64,000 nt of DNA from Torreya grandis (lineage: Eukaryota; Streptophyta; Pinopsida; Cupressales; Taxaceae). Under the pieces are notes generated by a model. The model ran no database searches, was not told where the DNA came from, and worked only from the letters and a program-made list of their open reading frames with translations. Numbering within the stretch: position 1 is the stretch's first letter; each line of letters opens with the position of its first letter. Of this stretch, positions 48,579-61,900 are shown piece after piece. Position numbers and translations under genes: made by a program. The stretch covers positions 712,001 through 776,000 of the forward strand of contig JARHVA010006308.1 in the NCBI GenBank assembly GCA_037957365.1, in the 5' to 3' direction.

Positions 48579-50090
48579 TGTTAGTGAACACAAATAAAAA
48601 ATAACTTGCATTAACATAACACCTAAAGCTTTTTACCTAGGGTGAGATTATTGGAAATTAAACAAAAAATACAAAATATGAGACAAAAACACTAAGTTTA
48701 TACCTTCCTTAGATATTTTATTTCAGACCAACATGTGAATAAGCTTGAGCTTAGCTTGTAGGATAAAAGTATTTGGTAATGATTTATTCTTCATGTGGGA
48801 AACATATCTCCTTGTCTACAATTGATTTTTAGCTTGGCTTGGAATGATAATTTATGAAGAAATGTGAAACTCTAAAATGATTTCTACATAATAGGTTTAC
48901 TTTAGCAGAGTTTGTCTATAAGGACCAAAGTTCCTTGTATTTATAGACTTTTAGAATGATTTTGAATAATCCATATAATCTATAAATATATGGTGGACAA
49001 TGAATAATCAAATTCATGACAGAAAACACTGAGTATGTAATATATGTCATTTAATACCTTTTTGGAGTGTGGAAGGAATGTTAGAAGGAAAGTTCAATGA
49101 CATGTCCTTTTAGAGTGTGTCATATATGAGTGTGTAAGAGGATATTATAATAGGCCATATAATAGGTGTAAGAGAGTGTGTAATTATAAATTTCATAAGC
49201 CACATTGGCCACACCCCACTCCATTCCATTGACCTACCCCTATGACATCACCAATTTGAGGTAATAAAGCCAATTTTCTTTATGGTAAAATAGATATTTC
49301 CAATTCATGGATTTTTTATTGAGAAGAAAGATTAGGATATTTAATCAAGGTGATTAATTTGAAATTAGAAGAATGGTTCAATTTCAATGTTCTTTTGTCA
49401 ATTAAATATTTATTTAGTTGTCCTATAATAACACTTACAAAGAGTTGAGTTAATTTAGGATGTTCTAGATAAGATTAGTGTTTCAATATTATATATTTCC
49501 CCAATAAGATATTTTTCATTATGATTTAAGAGGGTAAAAACATAATAATATGTCCCACTATCTGGCCAAAAAAAAATTAAAAATCCTAAAAAATACTTAA
49601 TGATTTTTTTAAAAAGGAAAAATTTATATGCACTACATATTTGTATATATAGTCTAAAACACATTTTTTGATTAATTTCAATGGAAATACTCAATATATT
49701 TTGAGAATATTGAAGTGTATGTGGCCTCTTTATGCCAAAAAGTGGGACACACTATTGTGCTTTGACCCAAGTTTAAAATGATAATTATTTGGGTAAATCG
49801 TGTCAAATGGTTATTCCAATGAATTTTGTGTGTGATTGAATAAAGTCTTTTAAAATGTAGTTTAGACACAAAAGTGTTTAAAATAAAGTTTATACATGTT
49901 TACCCTATTATAGAAGGCATTATGAGATAATAATCACAATAATGTCATTTCAAAGAATGAAAAATTAGTTAAGAAGAATCATGATAATGTTTGAAGAATG
50001 ATGTCCTCACACTTGTATTTTAAAATCATATGTCTATAAATCCATATTGTTTTCCCAAAGGGAACTTGATTATAATTAGATGCCCCATCA
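48579..50090 (-). repeat. LTR-like repeat, left copy
   Basis: It matches 52278-53475 in order, with several indels. Shared blocks are 'cttgcat..a.ataacat', 'aaaacactaagtttata', 'tatttatagacttttag.atga', 'ggtaat.aagcca', 'gatgtctagataagatta' and 'agatgccccatca'. On the minus strand, CTATAAATA is a good TATA box. This suggests an LTR of a minus-strand element, possibly the family of element D. Confidence 0.65.
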
Positions 50091-52277
50091 AGGGCATGAC
50101 TAGGGAAGAATTTAAAATGCATGGGACCTCAAAATGAGGAAAAAAACACTATCCAAAAAATTTTGAAAAAGGAAGAATGTTGAAGAAAATAAGATGGAAA
50201 ATCGTTTAAAGAGCTAGAGATGGGACTTTAAGGGAAAATATAATGGTTTGACATGATTATGTATATTTAAATAGTGGTATACTTGGTCATGTGATATGAA
50301 TATATGATAATACTTGAGAAATATTTATGAATTTTTGTATATGCTCATTTATTGATATGTATCGTGAGTAACAAATAAATTAGTCAATGCATTTAGTGAT
50401 ATAATTTTAGGATAGTAAACAAGGAGATTTATTACAATAAAATTACTTATGAGGCTATTAGTGCTTGATTTTTAATGTATCACCAAATGTTATGCACTAT
50501 GAAATAAATAACCATGATGGCCAGACCACAACTTTCATAAGGACCAACCCTTAATCTAATAGAAAACTAACAAAAATGCACCAATAATAAAAACCATGAT
50601 ATAAATGTTGAATAACGTTAATGGATGGAATCAAGTACAAATTAATAATAGGAGTAACCATGATGATGATCCTATTTTCACAATGGATTGATTAGAGTTA
50701 ATAAATGAAAAAGGAATCAAACAAACTATCAAACGAGTGAGTAAACACAAACTGAAAGGAAATGAAATAGAAAGTATCATGATACTCAACCAAAATAAAA
50801 ATTTAAAATCATGGATCATATTTATAAATAATTAAAAATAAACCTATATGTTAAAAGCATCAAAACTTGATTAAATTATAGATGTGAACAACTTAAAATT
50901 TGAGATATGAAGAATCAAGTCATAAGTGTAAAGCATGATGTAGTAAACCAATATTAAGTTAAGTATAAATATCTACAACTCAAGAGCATGATATAGAATA
51001 TATATACTTAATTATAAAATATAATTCCATAAAACAAAGGGAAACTAAGTAACAATAAAGCAATGCACCAATAATAATAAAAAATAAACAAAGTTGACAT
51101 ACACACAAATAAAAATAAATAAGTAATTGGTTAAAAATTTATGCATTTGTGAATGTAAGGCCTTGATGTTGGATATTTTCCCCTAATTATATAAAATACA
51201 ATTAATTAAATGAGATGGAGAAAAATACAGAAATGGGGGAATGGATGAAAAAGGAAGGGGTGTCCAATCTATCTCCAAATTCCCTATGGAATTAGATGAT
51301 GCCTACACAGTCCAATGGACTTCAAGCCAAATGTAATTTTCCTATGGATGTGAGAAATAATAAAATGATGACAAGTAAAAAATTTGATTACAAAAAAATA
51401 ATAGGAAAGTTACATGTGTAAAATGGTGATAGAGTTTAAATGAATTAGTAAAAATTGAAAGGTAATAAGATTGGCTATATTGACCTAAGATGCCCCATGC
51501 ATCAAATAAATGATTAAATAATCTTTGTGCACCTTAGGCCGATGTAGTTATCCTAGAAATGAGAGTGTAAATTAAGGAATGGCAATGGTAAATTTGAAAT
51601 GATCATGGTTAGATATGGGGTTCCCATGTAGAAAATGTGGCAAATTGCACCATCTAGAACATGGATAAATGTCATTGGTTATTTTAGGGTTTGTAATTTT
51701 TAGGGTTTTTCATGTATTTAGAACAAGGTATTAAAAAAAATACTTTGGTAAGTATAAATTAAAAAATGAGCCCATAAATGGTGAGAGTGTGGCTTAGGTT
51801 GCTCATAAAATGGTGATATCATGACATAGGTTGGTCTTAGAATGGTGAGTGTGGCTTAGGTTTCTCAAAAAATAGAGAGATCATTGCTTAGGTTACTCAT
51901 AAAAAAGGTTAAAGTGTGTCTTAGGCTTCTCATAAAATGGTGAGATATTGGAAATGTTAATCATAAAATAGAGAGTGCATATAAATGAATCTCATAAAAA
52001 AATGAGTATATGGAAAGGGAGTGACCAAATTGACCTTAAAACCTAAGCACTACCTACATGGTCACAATCGACCTCAGGTCAATATACTAAATATATAGAT
52101 TTCACTTGAAACATAAATTATTGAATTTTCAAAGAAAAAGAGGTTAATAAAGTTAGTTAATAGGTTAATTATAGTAATTATAAGAATGTAAATAGTCTAG
52201 AAAAACTTGTGTGGTGTGTCCAGTCACACTATGTGTGCTATTTTGTAACAACAAGATCAAAAAAGAGGTTACCCCAT
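50091..52277. other. Non-coding interval between the two LTR-like repeats
   Basis: There is no pol motif in any frame. It holds an AT-rich part (50830-51150), 'gacctaagatgcccca'-type phrases near 51485, and a tandem repeat at 51765-52010. It may be the interior of a short non-autonomous element or a deleted one. Confidence 0.4.
51765..52010 (+). repeat. Tandem repeat of about 35-65 bases
   Basis: 'gtgtggcttaggttgctcat' with 'aaaatggtga' recurs as 'gtgtggcttaggtttctcaa', 'attgcttaggttactcataa', 'gtgtcttaggcttctcataa' and weaker forms, about six copies in all. Confidence 0.8.
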
Positions 52278-53475
52278 TGATAATGAGTATAAATAAAAAA
52301 ACTTGCATGAAAATAACATATTAAACTTATTCCCTAGCTTCAACTATTGGAAAAAAAGCAACAAATACAAAATAGCAGACCAAAACACTAAGTTTATATG
52401 TTCATTAGACATTTGATTATGAACTCGCATTTGAAGAAGCTTGATCTTGGCTTATAGGATTGAATTATTTAGAAGTAATTGATTCTACATGTGGGATGAA
52501 TCTCTCCTTGTTTACATTGTATTGTTGGATTGTATTGGCATGAGAATTATTGAAAAAATGTGATTCTTTAATGGATGATTTATACATAGTAAGTTTACTT
52601 CAACATAGTTTGTTTATAATGGTTAAATGCCCTTATATTTATAGACTTTTAGGATGATTATGATATGTCCATATTATCTCCAAATGGAGTGTGTATAATT
52701 AATCCTCAATTTCATTATTGCACATATGGAGTGTGTATGAAATTGAGAATTTTTTGGAGTTTGAAAGGAATGTTGAAAGGATAGTGCAATGATAAGTCAT
52801 TTAGAAGTGTGTCATAGATGATTGTGTGAGAGGATCTACTAAGAGGCCTTGTAAGATGTGTAAGAGAGTGTGTAATTTTAAATTTAATAATCCACCTTAC
52901 CCACATTCCAATCCATTCCATCAACTTCCCTTATGACATCACCAATGTGAGGTAATGAAGCCATTTTGCTTTATAGGAAACTAGATAATTCTAATTCATG
53001 TAATTTTCCATTAAAATAACAATTAAGATAATTATTCAAGGATATTAATGAGTAATTAGAAGAATGGTGCAAATGTAATATTATTTTATCAATACAATAT
53101 TTGTTTAATGATCTTGTACTAACACTTTCAAATGGTCATTTTGATTTAGGATGCTCTAGATAAGATTAATATTACAATATGATTCATTTCCCTAATAGGC
53201 AATGTGTCACTATGATTTTGGATCAAAATGATAATTTTGCTAGTAAATTGGGTCAAATGATAATTTCCAATCAGATTTGTGTGTTATTTTTGAAAGTTGC
53301 TCTTGATTGTAGTTTAGACATGAAAGTGATTAAAATTAGGTTTCTATATTTTCACCCTATTTGAGAAGTTATAAGACACAAATGAAGTAACATATTTATA
53401 AATAATGAAAAAATAGTTAAGATTAAGATAAAAAATTAGATGAAGAAATAAATAATAACCTAAGATGCCCCATCA
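52278..53475 (-). repeat. LTR-like repeat, right copy; candidate 3' LTR of element D
   Basis: It starts TGAT and ends ATCA, an inverted end. It matches the left copy 48579-50090. The minus strand has the TATA box CTATAAATATAAGG (from 'atatttatag' near 52635). It lies about 1.1 kb beyond the end of D's integrase, the right place and orientation for D's 3' LTR. Weak similarity seems to extend a little past both ends. Confidence 0.6.
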
Positions 53476-54599
53476 AGAAGTCATATAAGAATATAAGATG
53501 TGGTTGGGATTTGGAAAAGGAGATGAAAAACCAAGAATGGGATAAATAACCCAAATATAAAATTAACCCACTTGAACTAATGGTTGTACACTTTGATTTC
53601 CACTATTAGATAACAATAAAATTGAATTGGTCACAAGGTAGGGTGAAGTGGGTTGGATTCATCCAAAAATAAGTGGAACACTTTAACTTCCCCAAATAAG
53701 GTTATAGTTTTAGGCATGGAAATTGAATAAAGACTAAATGATGGAATTATCCCTAAAGAGATATATCTTGGTTGATCATACTAATGTGTCATAATAGGGT
53801 GGATTTGATCATTAATTGGTCTAATTGGATTTCCCTAGTAGAGAATATTTTATCATTGATTGGTCTAAATGGTTTACCCTAATAGGTAATATTTTTATTT
53901 TGACAAATGATGATAAGGGACTTGATAAATTAGTTGGAAAGCATAAATTAAGGGTATAACCGATTATACATATTATTTATGAGGTAGCATAAATGTAGGT
54001 GTAATGGTATAGTGATTTTTTAAATAATAAATAAGCCATAAAAATTAAGCACATGAGAATGCTCAATGTTCTTGAAGAATAATGATTGAAGAATGATGTG
54101 ATTGGATTGGAAGAATATGGATTTTAATAATAATGAAACAAGGGTGAAAAATCTAACCTTAGAAGCTGAACATAAATCAGTGTTGTTTAAATATTCCAAA
54201 TGGACCTGAGGTCGATGTAGTTCTACCTTACAATACAAGATACTACAAATCAATAGTAAGGTGTAAAAAGGATATGGAATAGACTAGAAAAAATGGTATA
54301 AGATATGGTAGGAGTAGAAAGATGAATTTTTAAGAACCACCATGCAAGGAAACCATACATATGCATGTCAAGATACTATATTCAAATATGTGTTGATGAT
54401 GATCAAAGATAAATTGTCTATAGAAATTACTTTTTTGAATTTTTGGAATATGAAATTGTCTGCTATACTGATGAATCAATAATGAATATGAGGACTAATA
54501 ATAGGATGGGGAAATAAGACCATGATGAACTAAATCAATCATAAGTGGGATGAAGGCAAGTTAATTTTAGGCTGTGCCCCTAATTAGTGGTCCTTATAG
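53476..54599 (-). other. Probable 3' untranslated part of element D
   Basis: No gene is seen. It holds a phrase 'gacctgaggtcgatgtagtt' near 54204 that echoes 'gacctcaggtcaat' near 52069 and 'ccttaggccgatgtagttat' near 51535. Confidence 0.4.
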
Positions 54600-55900
54600 A
54601 CAATGTTCAATCAAATATAATGTAAAAACACTTGATATGTGTAATATTCGTGTGTTCATCCAACTCTTCCCCTTCTGGTGTAACTAATATGCATGACCTT
54701 TATCCATAATTAATTGTGATGATGAATGGACCTAGTTAACTAGGCTTAACATTTCCCTTATTTTCATTGGTGACATTAGCATTCTTATAGTTTTCTATTA
54801 GGATAGGGTCACCAAGTTTAAATTATTTAGGTTAGATACCCTTATTATAGATATGGTGTAACCTATTCTAATATGCCTAGAGGTTATTAAAACTAGTTAC
54901 CAATTTTCCAACAAGTAATTCTAATTATTGAATACATGAGACTCTATAATTATCATCATCAATGATATCATATAATGAAATGCCCAAGGAAGGTATATTA
55001 ATCTTGATATGGAGAATAAATTTAGTTCCATAAATGAGGAAGTATGATGTGGCTCATGTTGGGGTTTAGGTATTGGTATGGTAGGTCAAGAGGGTGCAAA
55101 ATAGTTGAAAATGTCAATCATGGCCAAAATCATTAATATTAATAGTAAGGAATTGGACAAAGGTTTTTTTAAATGCTTTAGCTTGGCAATTGCTTTCATT
55201 AAAATATGTAGTGTAAAAAGTGTTTATTGATATGGTAATTGACATAAAGGTATTCAACGTCAATATTTTTAAAGGATATATAATTGTTATAAATAAGGTC
55301 AAAGGGAATTATAATATAGAAAATTAGATGATTTAAGATGAATTTGGAAATATTATTACCAATTACATAAGTTAGCATAATGGCGTCAACCCATTTTGTA
55401 AAATATTTGGTTGTAGTGAGGATATGTTTATGGCCTACTAAAAAATAGGACTAATTTTCCCTATGAGATCAAGTCCCCAAGTTTAAAATGGTCACAATAT
55501 GGTAATCCATTGAAGTTATCAATCTGGTTTATGAATGAGACTAGAATCCCTCTGACAAGCCATACAATTTTTTACATTAACACATGCATCAAACTACATA
55601 GTGGTCTAGTAACACACTTTACGTAAGAATTTCTTGGAAAAGACCATTCGACTAGTCTAGGCCATGTAAATCCTTTTATTTACTTATTTAAGCACTAATA
55701 TGGAGTTTGCTAAAGATAAGAAAACAAAATAGAGTTATATCATATCCTATATGATAGAGTGTGGCACCAATGTGGTATAACAAGAGATATTACAAATGAA
55801 GGATTTTTTTATTATGTGAAAGGTTAGAAGGGATAATATTATCATGAAGGTGGGAATATATTTTAGAGTACCGAGGTGGGTTGAGACCAATAATATCACA
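54600..55900 (-). pseudogene. Integrase of element D
   Basis: This is badly decayed. The end of the zinc module reads NCMACQRDSSLIHKP near 55570-55530. The core starts LGDLIS then, after a frame change, GHKHILTTTKYFTKW with VDAIMLTYVIGN (about 55450-55370; family: GHK.ILVATDYFTKWVEAxxL). It then fades into AT-rich sequence. A C-terminal piece with TPEGEELDEHTNITHIK is near 54690-54640. It inserts cDNA; here it is dead. Confidence 0.7.
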
Positions 55901-56129
55901 TATCATTTCATATTTTTAATGTTCATGAGATAGCCTAAAGATATGTTTGATAAGGAACTGGTAATCTAGAACATGATCAAGAATTGATATTAGTGAGCAA
56001 ATTATTTCCATTGCATATGTAGTCTTATTACTAGCCCTTTAGATATGTTCAAAGTGGATGTGTTCAAATATATATTTAAGATGGTCCACCATATTTTTTT
56101 AAGTAATAATCTTGTCTTCTTTAGTCTTG

Positions 56130-56400
56130 TATCACATTGTCACCTAGTTAATAATCAGTTGAGAATATCCATAAACATGTAATTTTTTGATATTCCATTG
56201 TATTTCTAGATGAAACCTTGTGATGCATGCTTCATATTCTATTTTATTATTGGTATAATAAAAAACAATGTCAAATGTATTGGGAATAAGAACACCTTAC
56301 AATACTATGAATATAATATTGGCTTCATATCCATAAGAATTATAAGAACCATAAAAGTAAAGAGTCTAGTACTGTGACTTAAAAGAATTTTCATCTAGAG
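56130..56400 (-). pseudogene. Second RNase H (aRNH) of element D
   Basis: The minus strand reads TLYFYGSYNSYGYEANIIFI, then FDIVFYYTNNKIEYEACITR, then KKLHVYGYSQLIIN. These correspond to LYFDGSxxxxGxGAGIxFI, TNNxxEYEAxIxG and VYGDSQLxIxQ of the Tat aRNH. Two of the catalytic Asp positions read Tyr (FYGS, GYSQ). It directly follows RNase H, as in element B. Confidence 0.88.
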
Positions 56401-57090
56401 TCATGATTGACTCAACAAGAAAATAGAAAATGAGTGGCTTGGTACATAATAAGGGTGCTTCATCAAGTTGATTTGTAAGTGCTTTCCCCTTAATTTCCTT
56501 TTGATGCACATATTCAATGTCAACTTCTCTCAATAACATTATCCATTTAACCATATGACTAGTCAAAACTACCTTTGAAAGTAGATGTTTGAGTGGGTCC
56601 ACTTTTGAGATGAAAATGGTATTATTATCAAGCATATAATTTCAAATTGCTTGTGCTAAAAACACCATTTTTAATGAGGATTTTGCAACTGAGCTAAAAT
56701 TATATTCATAGGAAACCAATGTGTTACTTAAGTATTAGACAACTTTTTCTTTCCCCTAATCATTATCTTGCGCTAGGATTGCCCCCAAGACATATTTATC
56801 TGCTAAGATGTAGATAATTAATGGGTTTTTTGGTGTTAGTGGGGATATAATAGGTAGATTTTCAAAATATTATTGTAACTACTCAAACGCCTATTGATAA
56901 TCACCATTTAATGAAAAACTGATGCCTTTCATTAGAAAATGAGTGAATAGATGACAATCTTCCACTCAATGATAAATTAATCACCTAATAGACTGAATCT
57001 TACTATGTAAGTTGTATATTTATGTCATCCTATAAGGTGGAGGTATTTATATAATGCCCTTAAAATTGGTAATATTAACTTCAATACCCA
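56366..57090 (-). pseudogene. RNase H of element D (Ty3-type)
   Basis: The open stretch 56635-56366 gives the C-terminal half: VDPLKHLLSKVVLTSHMVKW, then IMLLREVDIEYVHQKEIKGK, then ALTNQLDEAPL (family: DPIKYIxxKPxLTGRxARWxxLLxExDIxYVxxKAIKGxAxADxLA). The N-terminal half, to about 57090, is broken by stops and frameshifts. Confidence 0.82.
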
Positions 57091-57760
57091 TGCAAGAGAT
57101 AATGAACCCTAATAATTTGTGGTAACACCAAAGATTAATTTTTAAGGGTTAAGCCTTAGTTTGAATCCATGAAACCTTCCAAATATTATACATAAAACAT
57201 ATGGATTGCATGCTCTAGTTTTGGATTCGCTTAAAATATCATCTACATAATCTTCATTAATATCATGCACCATGTCATGGAAAATGAAAGTAATTTCATG
57301 TTGGGATATAACATTGAATTTTTTATACCAAATGGCATCCATTCATAACACAAATTTCCCCATGGAGTGGTGAACGCTATTTTATGCTAGTGTTTAGGTG
57401 ACATTTTATCCGATTATATGTAGAGAATACATACATAAGAAATAGCATCTCATGCCATAATGTATAATCTACAATCATATCAGTACTTGGAAAAATAAAG
57501 TCATCTTTTGGGTATGATTTATTGATATCTATAAAATTTGTACATAGTTGGATCCCTTATGGATTTTTGTTGACTTGGATTATGTCTAATATCCACTCTA
57601 AATAACTTAAAGGATAGATACATCCTACCTCCAATAGATTTTCAAATTATTTCTTGATAATTATGAGTATACAAGGGTGAATTTTTATCAACCTCTACTT
57701 GATTAAATGGGCATTAAGGTGTAAAAAAATGTGATGTGAAACTAAATTAGGGTCCAAGAT
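57091..57760 (-). pseudogene. Reverse transcriptase of element D
   Basis: On the minus strand: ENLLEVGCIYPLSYLEWILD (near 57640), FIDINKSYPKDDFIFPSTDM (near 57530), VFSTYNRIKCHLNT in place of FSGYNQI, a frameshift near 57345, then FIFHDMVHDINEDYVDDILS at about 57290-57235 with the YVDD box intact. It matches Tat RTs. Confidence 0.88.
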
Positions 57761-58334
57761 AGAAATATATGAATACAACCAGGCAAAAATATCAATAAAT
57801 TATCAAAGGATGGAAGTAATAATTTCACATTCCTATTCAATGAGGGATGATCCAAGTTTGGTCCATTTAGGATTGAATGGTGTTCTAATATTAACTTTTA
57901 GGGTCTCTTTTACTAGTAATGTAGATTTATCTTATAAAATAGTTTCCAATGTGGTAAATTTGTACTTTTATTCATCTAATGGATTGACTAACTCATTGGG
58001 TTTTCCAATACTAGAAGAATATGAATTGCTAAAGTTTGGCAAAGGTTACATTGAAAATGCATGTAGGATATCTTGAGCTAATTGATCAAATAATTTATGA
58101 TCCTTTGAACTAATTATGGATTTACATGATGTTTTTTGACTAGATAAGGTCTAGGATTCATTTAAAAGAGGGTGAACTCTCCCATAAAATGGCACCTGAA
58201 AATTTTTTTACCATAGGACTCATCTTTTTTTTACTTTTTCCTTGGACCGAAAGTGCCTCAAATAGGTTTTAAATTTGGGACCTCAATGCTTGATTTTTTT
58301 TCTTTCTTTGTGAATAAGGAAGTTAACCAACTCT
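57761..58334 (-). pseudogene. Pre-RT part of element D pol, cut by a copia insertion
   Basis: A frame with stops reads ESWLTSLFTKKEKKSSIEVP at the very end (58334) and continues with MNPRPYLVKKHHVNP and YLINXLKISYMHFQCN. This resembles the linker between protease and RT. It ends abruptly at the copia LTR at 58335, so the gag/protease half is missing from the window. Confidence 0.55.
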
Positions 58335-58893
58335 TGTTAGGATTAAATATATAAATCAATGTGGAATAATTTCACTGAATTGTTAAAATAGATATGATTA
58401 GAGATGCATAAAAAATAGAAATAAACATGCACAATGAGAAGACCAGATTTAACATGGTTCACCCAATGAGGGATACATCCACCAAGAAACACTTGCTCAA
58501 ATTTTATTAAAATCTACCATAGTACAATCACTCTCAGATCTATCTTCACAATTATAATGCATAAATATTGTTTGGAGCTGTGCTCAACAAACCCTCTTGA
58601 ATTCACACCTAAATTTACACACTTTGTTATTTCTTCTCAAATCCTTGTTCTCATTATGTATTACCTACTAAATATCTATCTATACATAATACATCCAAAA
58701 AGTGGTATTACAAAATAATGTGTACCAAAACCATGGGAAAAGTTAATCCAAATGTTTTCCCACTAAAGGGGGTCCAATTTTTTTTAAATGTGCCTAAACC
58801 CTGATGAGAATACATATAGAGTATATAGTACATTTAAAATGTATAGTATTTGAAAATACATTTTAATTTATAAATAGGCTCCATAACACAACA
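58335..58893 (-). repeat. Left (3') LTR of copia element 1
   Basis: On the minus strand it starts TGTTGTGTTATGGAGCC and ends TCCTAACA. It matches 62847-63414. It lacks the extra 150 bases present at the start of the middle LTR. Confidence 0.85.
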
Positions 58894-58907
58894 ATCTCCC
58901 ACTTGGA
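58894..58907 (-). promoter_or_regulatory. Polypurine tract of copia element 1
   Basis: The minus strand reads CCAAGTGGGAGAT directly before the LTR start. The same tract is at 63567-63580 for element 2. Confidence 0.75.
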
Positions 58908-61900
58908 GACTAATTTTATCTAAACAGGCTTCTCAACCCTTCCTATCAACTATGAAGGCCAATAGAAATTGAACATAGCTTTAGTTTATCCCTTGTGATC
59001 ACCTTGGTCATCATGTATATAGTATTATGACTGGTGTGAATCTTCTCCAGATTCAACTTCTCTTCCTCTAAGGATATCTTGATGAAATGGTACCTTAACT
59101 ATATATTCTTCATCCTAGAGTGGAAAGTGGAGTTCTTTGTTAGATGTATAACACTCTAACTATCACTATATAACTTCCTTTCCTCCTTTTACTCTAACTC
59201 TTCAATAAAATATTGTAACCAAATAATTTATTTATTTTCCTCTATGGTTGATAAAACCATAATTTTATATAATCATGAAATCTATCTCACTGTTGTGTCA
59301 CCTACAATAAATATATATCCTATTGTACTCATCCTACTGTCTAAATCTCTAGCCATGTCTGATTCTACATAGCCATGTAAAGTTATGTCTAATCCACCAT
59401 AGCTTAAAATTGTCCCCATGGTCCTTAAATATTGAAGGATCCACTTCACTTCCTTTAAATGTTCTCTACCTTAATCATTCATGTACCTACTTACTTCTCT
59501 CACTACATGGGCAATATTTGGCCTAGTATACACCATGGCATATATCAAGCTACTAAAAACTAATGAGTACAATACATGTGACATCTAGATTCTTTCCTCC
59601 TCTATTTTGGGACACTACTCCTTTGATAACTTGAAATGAATTGCCAAAAGAGTCTTAGTTGGTTTAACATCTTGTATACTAAACCTCTCCAAGACCTTTT
59701 TGATTTAATCTTCTTGGTATAAATTTAGCTTTCATTCCTTCCTATCCCAATTTACTCTCATACCAAGGATTTGTTTTTTTGCTCCCAAATCCTTCATTGG
59801 AAAGGAATTACTAAGTTATTCCTTGATTACCTTTATTTCCTACATGTTCTTACCTGCAACCAACATGTCATCCACATACAGACAAAGTATAATGTAATCA
59901 CCATCATCAAACTTCTTTATATATATGTAATGGTTTGAATGACACTTGGAGTATCCTTTCTCCATCATAAAAGTGTCAAATTTCTTGTACCACTATTATG
60001 GAGCTTGTTTTAGGCCATACAAGTTCTTTTTCAATTTTTACATAATTTTCTTCTTTATTATGACCTCATATCCTTATAGTTACTCTATATAAAAGTCCTC
60101 CTCCAAGTCACCATGAAGGAATGTAGTCTCCATATCCAGTTGCTCTAAGTGCAAGTCTTCCAATACTACTATCCCAACAATATTCATAATAGAAGTCATC
60201 TTTACCGCTGGGGAAAAAATATCATTGAAATCAATTCCCTTCTTCTGTGCAAACCCTTTTACCACCAATAGGGCCTTTTACCTTTTTTGGCCTCCACCAT
60301 CTTATTTAACTCTATACACCTACTTGTTCTACAATACTTTCTTACTTTCAAGTGGGTTACCAAATCCCAAGTCTAATTCTCCATGAGAGACTGATGATTC
60401 TCATCCAAAACTTGCTCCCACTTCTTCCTAACATCTACCTACATTACTTCTTCAAAGAATTATCACTCTCCATTATGAAAGTATTAAATAATTAAGAGAT
60501 CGATAAAAACATTCAAGTTCCCTTCTTACCCTAGGAAGACCTTCTCACCAAAGGAGTTTGAGGTTCTCATGGAGTAGGTGCCTGAACTAATTTCTTGGAC
60601 ACTTTATCATCTACAATGTCATCTAGTAATGTGTACTCTTTTTTTGAATCCTATTTATGATCTTGCAACTGATTTTTATACATGACATTTTCATTAAAGA
60701 CAACATCCCTAGACCTAAATATTTTCTTGTCCTTAAGACTCCAAATCCAGAAACCAAAGTCATCCTCACCATAACCAATAAAGGTACATTTTTAGACTTA
60801 GCCTCTAACTTCATCTTATCATCCTTATCAATATGAGAAAAGGATTCAAATCCAAATATTTTAAGAAATAAATAATCAATATTCTTACTAGACCAATATT
60901 CCTCATGTATGGCTCCATCCAAAGTAGATGAAGGACCTCTATTTATCAGATATACTATCATGTTTACTGCTTCTACCCAAAACTAAAGAGGCAGTCCTAT
61001 ATGCAACCTAATTCTCCTAACATGCTCCATGAGAGTCATGTTCATAATTTATGACACTCCATTATACTGTGGAGTTATTGGAACCATCCTCTATCTACAA
61101 AATCCATTCCTTGAATAGTAATAAAAAAATGCATTGCTATAATATTCCCCGCCATTATTTGACTAGAGACATTTTAACTTGATACCTATTCCATTATCAA
61201 TCAAGGCTTTCCACATTATAAACATATAAAACACATCATATTTTCTCCTAATTCCATATACCCAAACTTTCCTATTTTAATCATCAATAAAAGTGACATA
61301 ATAAGATGACCCACTAATAGAAGATACTTGAACTAGCCCCCATACATTTGAATAAACCAACACCAACTTATTCTCTTTTCTTAGAGGTCCAACCTTGATA
61401 AACTTTACCATTTTCTATTTTATGTACATAATATTCAAATAAATCTAAATTAAATCCTTTCAATATAGGCAATCGATACTTCAAAATTTGCATACCCTTT
61501 TGGGTCATGTGACCAAGACTATTGTGTCACAAAGTTGCATCTGCATCTGAGGCAACTAAATTACAATAACTAGCACTACTTGATAAATATAGGGTACCGA
61601 CCTTATTACCTATTTCTACCACAAGAGCACCCTTGGTCACCTTCCAAGAATCTATAGTAAATGTCACCATACAACCTTCACTACCTAGTTGTCCTGTTGA
61701 TACCAAATTCTATCTTAACTTAGGCACATGTCTAACATCCTTAAGTATACAATTATTCCCATTCTATGTCTTGATCTAAATACTTAATTTTCATACTATG
61801 ATTCAAGGCTCATCATCACCAAGGTAAACATGTCCAAAATCCCCTTAAACATAATCAATAAAATAATGCCTATATGGTGTAGCATGGAAAGAAGCCCTTA

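Noticed and set aside
57810..58076. 88-codon plus-strand ORF
   Set aside because: It is the antisense shadow of the decayed pre-RT region of element D on the minus strand.
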